From Centrapalus pauciflorus (Eukaryota > Streptophyta > Magnoliopsida > Asterales > Asteraceae): DNA of 64,000 nt. Shown piece after piece: positions 55,684 through 64,000 of the stretch (positions within the stretch are counted from its first letter, which is position 1; each line of letters starts with the position of its first letter). The stretch spans positions 45,366-109,365 of the forward strand of contig JAANYP010007967.1 in the NCBI GenBank assembly GCA_020465985.1. Reading direction: 5' to 3'. The notes beneath the pieces were generated by a model. The model did no database searches. It was not told where the DNA came from and was given only the letters and a program-made list of their open reading frames with translations. Position numbers and translations under genes: made by a program.

Positions 55684-57837
55684 GTCTGCACAATATATCA
55701 AATAAAATATTAGAATTATTAAAAATGAATAAACTTGTTTAAATTCAAATTTGTTTTATTTTGAACTTGTGTTTGTCTAAAATCCAACACAAATGAATTT
55801 CTACAAGTTTAATTAAAATTTAAATTAAATAATTCAAACATTATGACAAAGTCGAATCAACAGATTCGAATGACCATATATTCGAATTTGATGTACCATT
55901 CGAGTCTAATGACCAATTCGAGTTTACTGACAAACTCGAATCAGGTCATGAACAGATTCGAAAGTGTCGGCCACCATCATCACTAAAAACCATGATTTTA
56001 ACCATTTTGGACCCAGAAAATCACATGTATTAGTCCTACTAGGTTCTAATCAATGATATTAGTAGTTAATTCGACTTTTCACCGGTTCAATGTTTGTAAT
56101 TTTGAAAAACAAACTTTCTACCAATAAAACTTCAAAATATAATGATTTTGGCCTAAATGGAGTGTAATACTACTTAAATCTTGTACAAAACACTTGATTA
56201 TACCTAGATCTATGAGTAGTATCGACCCCACACGGACGGAAACTCGACAAATAGTTGATTTTGTGAAAACGACAAACTCGAGGAAATAGATTCGAAATCG
56301 CCAGACAAATTCGAGGGAACAAATTCGAAAACAGATGAGTTAATGACCATTACTGTTAACCTATTTATACCACCAACCATCGAATCTAATGCCTCTTTCG
56401 AATCTACTGATAGATTCGAGCACAGCCATATTCGAGTTTAGGTTAAACTCGAATTAACCCATGAAACTTTGAAAATTTCGAAAATTTTGAAATAAATTCA
56501 ACCTTTTCAACCTTATTGTGTAACGAAATTAACTATGCCAAATCTTTTACCCTAAGCACAAGATTTTCACGCAATATTTATTTTATTCAACTATGAATGC
56601 ACCCTCAGTAATTTTTGACCTTTTTCCTAAGTAAAATAAAATAAAAATAAAAATAAAAATAAAATAAAATAAAAGTAAAAATAAGTAAAAACAAAAATTA
56701 TTAAAATTTTGAACAAAAGTTTAACTTAGACTTAAACTACATTTATTTAAAATTTACAACCTATGCTAAACTCTTAACAAATTATTTTTGACAAGCATAG
56801 TCAAAGAAAGGTTCAATCAGATAGCAGTGTCAGTTACTCACTTTCAGTACTTAATCTTTCACACTTAGGAATTTTTGATTCCTTTGATTGTTTGGCGTGA
56901 CATACCCGTTTAGCCGATTGTTGGTATTTTACCCCTTTAAACATGGTACATTTCGGAATATCCCTTGGCATTTTTATTTATCATGAAATTATCTTACGTG
57001 ACTCAGACATAGACATACTTTTATGATCAAGGCATACAGACAATGATTCTAACCTTTTGGTATTTGCAAACTTTCTTTAAAAGACAAACATCGGACACAG
57101 GTCTGTACTTACATACAACAAAGTGTCTTAGTTTGATTTAAGGTTTATTTTTAAAGCTAGCAAGACAGCGGTGACAGGTCTGTACCGACGTACAACAAAG
57201 CGACTTATCTTGCTAACCCGAATCAAAACAGAGGCAACAGGTCTGTACTTACGTACAACAGAGTTACATGTTTTTGACTCTCAATTCCTTATGATTTTTC
57301 TATGCTTTCCATTTTAAGATGTATTTGATGTTGTTATACATCCCCAGAAAGTTTGCATACCTCATTTAGACTCAAAGTTTGTATGTCTCGTACATAAAAA
57401 TTAAGACCGAGTGGTCATACATCTAAGTTAGTGACACGTTTGACTTTCTCTTGAATATTTTATTAGCCTTGGGAGTCCATATATGTATTATGCCTGCCAA
57501 CACATCAAACTAAAACAAAGTATCACACTTAGAGTTTTAGGTGCATTATGTGTGAAAGCCTAAACACTTAGAGTTTGTACCGACTTTGCTAATTTTCGTC
57601 ACTTTGAACCTATGTATCTAAGACTTAACCCTGTTTCTGATATTCTCTTTTTTTTTTTGAATTTTTTATGGTTTTCTCTCTTTTTTTTGTTTTGTTTTTC
57701 ATAAGGAATAGCTAGAAAATAAAATAAACTACTAACTTACTAAAAATAGAAACTATCCTAATTTAGCAAACTTACGATAAAGAGAAAGAAAAAAAACTAC
57801 AGCTATAAACGTATATAAAAATTCTACTAAGGTCAAT
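55684..57837 (-). other. Pol-ORF3 spacer of element G
   Basis: Sense-strand order as in H: a short remnant of the 17-bp repeats (57770-57730), three hairpins (57278-57094), a TTTTA-type tract (56700-56630), TCGA-cored motif clusters (56460-56260 and 55955-55850) and the acceptor-like TTGTGCAG (55693-55686). No coding frame. Confidence 0.78.
57094..57278 (-). other. Three tandem tetraloop hairpins, element G
   Basis: Unit A (57127-57094): GACAC/GTGTC, TGTAT/GTACA with one G-U, loop GTAA. Unit B (57217-57156): closing stem GTTAGCAAGA/TCTTGCTAGC (one G-U), TGTAC/GTACA, loop GTCG. Unit C (57278-57222): closing GTCAAAA/TTTTGAT, then TAAC/GTTG, TGTAC/GTACA, loop GTAA. Against H, unit B changes both arms of its closing stem together. 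Confidence 0.76.
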
Positions 57838-60800
57838 TTACTCTGGGTTGCGCATTCCATTCAGTTGAATCAAATACTCAAACCGTGATTTATCAAAAGC
57901 TTTGGTAAATAAGTCAGCATTATTATCGTCCGTTGCCACTTTTACCAATTTGATTAAGTTCTTTTCAGCAAAATCACGAATAAAATGATGCCTTATGTCT
58001 ATGTGCTTTGTTTTACTGTGTTTAACTGGATAATTTGTTATAGCAATTGTAGATTGGTTATCTATCCTAATGGGAGTTTGAGTGTAAGCCAAACCGTAAT
58101 CCCGCAATTGTTGTTGTATCCACAGAACCTGTGAGCAGCAACTACCAGCAGCAACATACTCGGCCTCACACGTTGATACGGCTACCGACGTCTATTTCTT
58201 GCATTGCCAGGAAACCAGTCTCCCCCCTAGGAATTGACAGCCTCCAGTTGTTGATTTGCACGTCAAGCTGCATCCTCCGTAGTCAGAATCCGTGAACGCC
58301 TCCAACTCTAGATCTCCCTCCGCGTGATACCAAAGTCCCAGCTTCGCTTTCGACTTGAGGTATCGTAGAATCCGCTTCAAAGCTTTCATGTGCATTTCCT
58401 TCGGATTAGCTTGAAACCTAGCACAAATACACACAGCAAACATGATGTCAGGTCTTGAAGCAGTTAAATACATGAGTGATCCAATCATGGCCCGATATAA
58501 CGTCGGATCCACATCAGGTGCACTTTCAGTACCTGGTCCGAGGTTGTGATTCACTTGAATCGGCGTGCTGAAATGGGCTGTCAGTTTTGTCCCTTCCATC
58601 CCGAAGCGTTCTAATATGTCATAGACATACTTCGTCTGATGAATAAACATTCCTTCCTTCTTCTGGTCAACTTGCAACCCCAAAAAGAAATTTAACTCGC
58701 CCATTGCACTCATCTCGAATTTCGACTTCATCACCTTCTCAAAATCCTTGCACATTTGTTCGTCTGATGATCCAAAGATGATATCATCGACGTACACTTG
58801 TACCAAGATGAAGTGTTTTCCCTTTCTCTTAACGAACAGTGTACTATCTATCCTACCACTTTCAAACCCGTTCTCTAACAGATGGTTGGATAAAGTCTCG
58901 TACCACGCCCTTGGTGCTTGATGCAATCCATACAGAGCCTTATCTAACCAATATACTCTATCTGGATATATTGGATCTGTAAATCCGGGCGGCTGTTCTA
59001 CATACACCAGCTCCTTCACTTTCCCATAGAGGAAAGCACTCTTAACATCTAATTGATATACCTTAAAGCCCTTGAAGGAAGCAACAGCCAGAAACAACCT
59101 AATGGCTTCCAGCCTTGCTACTGGCGCAAACACCTCATTGTAATCGATTCCCTCCTCTTGGTTGAAACCCTTTACAACTAACCTAGCCTTGTTGCGAGTG
59201 ACTATACCCCGATCGTCTCTTTTGCACTTAAAAACCCATTTGGTTCCTATGGAAATTTCCCCTCGAGGTAATGGAACTAACTCCCACACTTCTAGTTTCC
59301 TAAACTGAGAGAGTTCTTCCTGCATCGCTTCAACCCAGGAGTTATCCTTTAGTGCCATTTGCACATTTTTCGGCTCTACTTGTGAGATGAAACAAGAATA
59401 GAGGCAGGTATGAAAGGCCTCGGAGTCATTTATCATCGACAACAACACAGTGTTGTTATTTAAACTACTCCTAGTCCTCACACCCTCATTAGGATTTCCT
59501 ATGATGCTTTCTATAGGATGGTTCTTGTTGATCCTAGATGACTCTATCTCGTCAACTCTTAGATTGTCTCCTAAGTTAGATCCTATTTCACCTAATGGGG
59601 GAACATCCTCAGATTCCACATTTCCCTCCTCGTGGACAGTTTCCTCAGAGTTGGAATTTGTTGTCTGAGTTTGATTCTCAGTTGAAGGTGCTTCTGGATC
59701 AGTAACTTCTGGAGATCCATCTTCAGTCAAAATAGGCTCAGATGTGGATTGAAATGTAGTCCTCGGAAAGGTATGACCTTCGTCATTCAGATTCAGCGTC
59801 GCCATGTCCTTTTCGATCGTACCTGCATTTTCATCCAAAGGAATGTTAAATGACTCAAACAATTTGTCATAGTCAAATATCCATTCCGGACTTGTTTGGG
59901 GTTCATGTGTATAACTTGTGACTTCAATGTTATACACAATCTCTACTGTACCATTTGTTTTGTTAAAAACCCATTTGTTTGGTGAGTTTGGCACATAACC
60001 TAGGAAGTATCCTTCGTCATCCTTTTCACCAAACTTAGGTTGATGTTTTGTTCGCAATAAAGTACATGGTACCCCAAACGGTTCGAAGCCAGTTAAATTA
60101 AGGTGGCCGTTTACTCAAAATTTCATAACAGGTTTTGTTCAAAGATTTGATAGTTAGGACCCGGTTTAAAATATGACATGCGGTATTCACTGCCTCCCGC
60201 CAAAACATGGTAGGAAGCTTTGAATCCGAAAGCATAGTCCTAGCTGCCTCAATCAATGTCCTGTTCTTTCGTTCGGCCACCCCATTTTGTTATGGCTCAT
60301 AGGGTGCACTAAATTGATGCACTGTGCCCTTTGATAGGCAATATACACCAATTACAGTGTTTTTAAATTCTGTTCCATTATCACTACGAAGCCTTTTAAC
60401 CCGTGTTTCATAGGAATTCTCCACTTGGTCTAAGAACCCGATGAGCTTAGAAGCCGTCTCGTCCTTTGTACCTAGAAAGAAAACCCAAGAAATCGTGAGT
60501 AATCGTCAGTGATAACTAAACAATACCAACTACCACCTATACTCCTTTTGTTGATTGGTCCAAAGAGGTCCATATGCAGCAAATCGAAAGTGATAGTGAT
60601 GGAGTTCTGAGTCTTAGACTTGTGTGCCTTCTTATGTTGTTTGCCCTTCTTGCATGGTAGACACTTGTCCTCGAACTGAAAACTCTTCATAGGCACACCT
60701 TGCACCAACCCATTTTTCGTTATATAGTTCATTTTTCTTAGGTGCAAGTGTGCCATGCGTCTGTGCCACAAAACTGATTCAGTCTCCGAAGCTTTAGACA

Positions 60801-63800
60801 GTAAGCAGATCGGACCCATCGAAGATTCCGGCTTGTTCATATCGAGCATGTACAAGTCATTCTTTCTTGGTGCCCGCATTAATATCCACTCTTCAGGAAT
60901 CTTGAATCCCGGTTTTAGCACTAACGCTTCAGTGTCAGTGAACAGCACTGAATTCTTCTTGTCACAGATTTGAGATACACTAATGAGATTGTGAACCAGT
61001 TTATCAAAGTGATAAACTTGATCCAACTTGATCGTCCCATTAGTGACCACTCCAGTACCCATGATGTTTCCTCCTTTATTACCCACGAATGATACAAATC
61101 CCCGATTCCCACCCTGAAGTCTGTAAGGAGACTTCTTTCCCCTGTCATGTGCCTGGAGCATCCACTGTCGACGAACCATTTGTTGTTTGGACCTGTGGTA
61201 ATCTCCTGCACAAGAAAGAAAATGGGTTAGTTATCACGGGGAACCCAAGCCATAACTGACTTGGTTATACCATTCTCGTCCACATACTTAAACTCTTTCA
61301 AATACCCATCTCGCCTTTCAGGTGACTTGGGTCGTTGAACAGGAGTTTGTTGTGGTGCCGAGTGATGTAAATTCACTCTTTGCCTTTGAGTAGGCATTTT
61401 TTGTGGAGGTCTTGAATAATTCCGATTATACTGCATTTCAGATTGAGATCCCTGAGCTTTAACCGGTGTGTGATGTGTACAGGAGTGTGTGACCTAACTG
61501 GAGTGTATGCTCTGCTAGGTGTTGTGCTCCTATATTGTTGTTGAGGACCAGACATAAATTAATTAACGACTCGATTCGGTGAATTAGTCCTAACCACTTC
61601 TTTTGGTCCACTCTTTACCGGTATTTGTGTCACAACTTGTTTTGGTGCAGCCTGCACAGTTTTCTCGGTACTCTGAGAACTACTAGTGCTCGCCACACTT
61701 GTTGAAGGCTTAACTTGTGTTGACTTCCCTGTCTTAGGTGTAACGTCAATTTCCCTAAGCGGACAGTTAGAAGCAACATGCCCCTTTTCATGACATCTAA
61801 AGCAAGACATCTTGTCAATGGACTTCTTGTGTGTGCCCTTAGACCTAGGTGTCTCACTAGTGTCTGCTTCTTTTTGTGTGTCTTCAGTGACTGGTTCATC
61901 ATCCTGATCATTAAAATCAATTTTATGTGTTCCTACAGGTGTTTCACTAGAGGAGGACACAAATTTGACTTTCTTAATCTTGACGTTTGTATCAGTCACC
62001 TTAGGTGTGTTTTCTTTTACAGGCTCAGACATAGGTGCAGGTATTTCCTCTAAGTCTTCTGATTTCTCAGTTTTCTCCTGAGGTTGAGGCACATAGTTTG
62101 CATTAAAAGGTGGAGGAATCTCATGAAATCCTAGACCTACAGGCTTTTTAGATTTGTGTTGAGCATCTAAAACTTTCCCTAGGTTCAGACTTGAGTTACT
62201 AAACTTTTCTAGCTTACTATTAGCCTCAGCTACCTTCACCTTAGTTTCAGCTAGCTCTACTTCTTTGGTCTTAAGATCTTTGGTCAAGGCCTCTACATGC
62301 TCATACATTAGTTCTAATCTAACACACTGCTCACTCAGCTTGTCTTTTAGAACTATGACATCTTGTGCATCAGCTTTAAGCTTGTCCCTAAGATCTTGCT
62401 TAATATCAATCAGGCTAGCATTATCTGTCTTTAATGACTCATTTTGAGCAGATATATTTTTATGTGACTCTAATACTAGGTTCAACCTGTCGTTAGAAGT
62501 AACACATAACACACATAATTCATGGAAAAGAGAGTAATTCAGACTTACCTTTGTGTGATCTGATTCGACGTTGGCCATTTGAGCGGCAAACACCAGAAGC
62601 GTCTGATCATTCGACTTCTCCACCCACATCGGACTGCTGTCATGTTGACTGTTGTCCCTTGTGTTCTGCTCTTCCCCTTCACATCCACTCTTGGTGACCT
62701 CAGCCATAAAGGCTCTAGCGTTAGATTCCGGATGTGAGCTCCAGTCGTAAGTACCATCCAGCTGTCTGTCTAATGTTACGTTTGATAATAGACCAGCTAT
62801 GTTGGCTTGACTGGATGATTAACTCGGAAGATATCTCTGTTGAGATTGGTTCTGAAACTGTCCTTGATTCTGATTCTGCCCTTGGTAATTATCTACCTTC
62901 GGTCTCTGACACTCCCTTGCAAAGTGTCCCAAGCCTTGACAGTTATAGCATTTGACCTTGGACTTATCAAAGCCAATCCCCTTATTATTCATGTTCAGAT
63001 TTCTTCCAGTGCGCTTGATGAATCGCTTAACCCTTTGGGTTACCATAGCCAGTTGCCATTTGAGATCCATCTCCTCAAGGTCGTCAGGGTCTACCTGATC
63101 GTAATCTTCATCCCAGAGTGCAGGATCGTTTATTTTCCCTTGAACGCAGTTCCCGTATGCGGCCACAAATGACGCCAATAGATTCAAATGTTCTTCGGCC
63201 GATTTAGCGCTCATGGGCATCTTAGAGTAGCCCTGAGATGTTGATGCCTGTGTTGCCTGAGGTTGCTGTTCTTCCGGTCTCCCAAACCCTAAGAACGCTC
63301 TATTCGGTGCGTCATCAGTCTCTGCTGGTGACGACGTTTCTCCGGTGAAGAACGCTGTAGAAGTCTTCATATCAGATGCCCCTGAAGGTTTTGATTTTCC
63401 AAAATACATGGCTGGATTTTGGACTTGTTCATAATCTGTTTCAGCCTTCAGTAGCTCGAAATGATAAGCCCTCAGTGTTCCCACTACATCCTCCAACGAT
63501 CGAGTATAATACTTATCGTCATTAAGCTTGATCATAGCCACGTACATCGCCCATTTGGCTGGTAAGGCATCAAGAAGCTTATTGTTCTTTTCTGTGTCAC
63601 TATACTCAATACCGTGACTTTCCAGCTCTGTCAGCAGATGATAAAAGCGGGTGATGGTATCGTCCAGCTGCTCATCCTTCAAAGCCTTGAAAATCGCAAA
63701 TTGTTGTTTCAACAACTCCATGCGCTTCCTCCGAACCCTCGGATTACCCTCACACCTCTTTTCCAGTGTCTCCCAAAGCTCCTTAGATGTCTTTTGATTG

Positions 63801-64000
63801 CGGAATGTGTGTAATATGCCCTGAGGTAATGTCATGCGTATTATAGCGAATGCGCGGTTCTCAGCTTCAAACACCTTTTTGTCATCCTCCTTCATCATTG
63901 AATACGTGACAACCTTCTGTCTTCCCTCAACTTCAGCAATTGGTGGAATGTATCCCTCGTCGATACATAGCCACATTCGCATGTCGTTGAAACGCACAAA
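57838..64000 (-). pseudogene. Gag-pol of element G (5' end outside window)
   Basis: Gag enters at the right edge (FNDMRMWLCIDEGYIPP). First knuckle CYNCQGLGHFAREC at about 62950-62908, coiled coil 62450-62150, second knuckle CFRCHEKGHVASNC about 61806-61762. Protease WFVDSGCSRHMTG (about 61180) keeps DSG. Pre-integrase CLPCKKGKQHKK (60670-60635), integrase Asp in LLHMDLFGP. RT with intact YVDDIIFGSSDEQMC (58800-58750), RNase H to ...GMRNPE. Breaks: TAA near 62819, 61559, 61227 and 60290; TAG near 58192; frameshifts near 61470, 61150, 60490 (one T lost) and 60105 (one T gained). Catalytic residues survive, so damage is recent relative to E or D. Confidence 0.9.

Larger units (their letters stand above)
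42749..64000 (-). mobile_element. Element G: Ty1/Copia element with ORF3, split by H, runs off the window
   Basis: Minus strand: gag-pol from beyond 64000 to 57838, spacer 57837-55684, ORF3 55683-52648, PPT, and a 3' LTR in two parts (52592-52063 and 42877-42749) separated by H. The left boundary TGAATACACTACGG on the plus strand, with TGTAT (42744-42748) before it, marks the outer LTR end in F. Frames are damaged mainly by in-frame stops, with few indels, so most of the protein sequence can still be read. It is the best gag reference for the family in this window. Confidence 0.9.

Overview
This is repeat DNA from a plant nuclear genome, with no recognisable host gene. The evidence is a stack of Ty1/Copia and Ty3/Gypsy LTR retrotransposons of plant type: initiator-tRNA-Met primer sites, a chromodomain Gypsy, an Athila-like LTR and gag, and AT-rich spacers. 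The extra ORF carried by the Copia elements resembles, from memory, a protein family common in Asteraceae genome annotations. An asterid eudicot is therefore my guess, at low confidence.

Layout, using letters A-I for elements. A (1-462, +): 3' end and LTR of a probable Copia element, inserted in the 3' LTR of B. B (468-8123, -): Tekay-like chromovirus with a 2.76-kb 5' LTR and a damaged RT/RNase H/integrase/chromodomain tail, inserted in the extra ORF of C. C (8124-18346, -): Copia element with gag-pol, a spacer, a broken extra ORF and a 5' LTR. D (about 18347 to 38740, +): an older Copia element split by E. E (22015-33806, +, TSD GAAAG): a long Copia element, itself holding I (29838-32075, -), a small non-autonomous LTR element. 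F (38741 to at least 42748, -): an Athila-like gag plus LTR, inserted in the extra ORF of D. G (42749-42877 and 52063-64000, -): a Copia element of the same family as C, inserted in F. H (42878-52057, +): a young relative of G, inserted in the 3' LTR of G.

C, G and H are one family. Going 5' to 3': LTR, tRNA-Met PBS, gag with two zinc knuckles, PR-IN-RT-RNase H, a 2-kb non-coding spacer, a separate ~1000-codon ORF (here 'ORF3'), PPT, LTR. E and D carry more distant ORF3 versions. H has the only fully open ORF3 (1019 codons from its ATG). H is also the youngest insertion: by eye its LTRs differ at 2 of 638 compared sites. It lost its 5' LTR end, PBS, gag, protease and the front of integrase in one deletion.

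The least expected signals are in the non-coding parts of the C/G/H family. (1) Three tandem hairpins lie between pol and ORF3, capped by GNRA or GNNN tetraloops, with symmetric 5x5 internal loops and base changes that keep pairing between elements. (2) A 3' splice-acceptor-like sequence sits two bases before the ORF3 start. (3) Dense arrays of TCGA-cored palindromes occur in LTR, leader and pre-ORF3 spacer, with flanks that differ between C and G/H. (4) A 9-bp inverted repeat brackets the PPT/LTR junction, and (5) a U5 hairpin is invariant. Together they suggest a retroelement family with a regulated, possibly spliced third gene and its own RNA signals.
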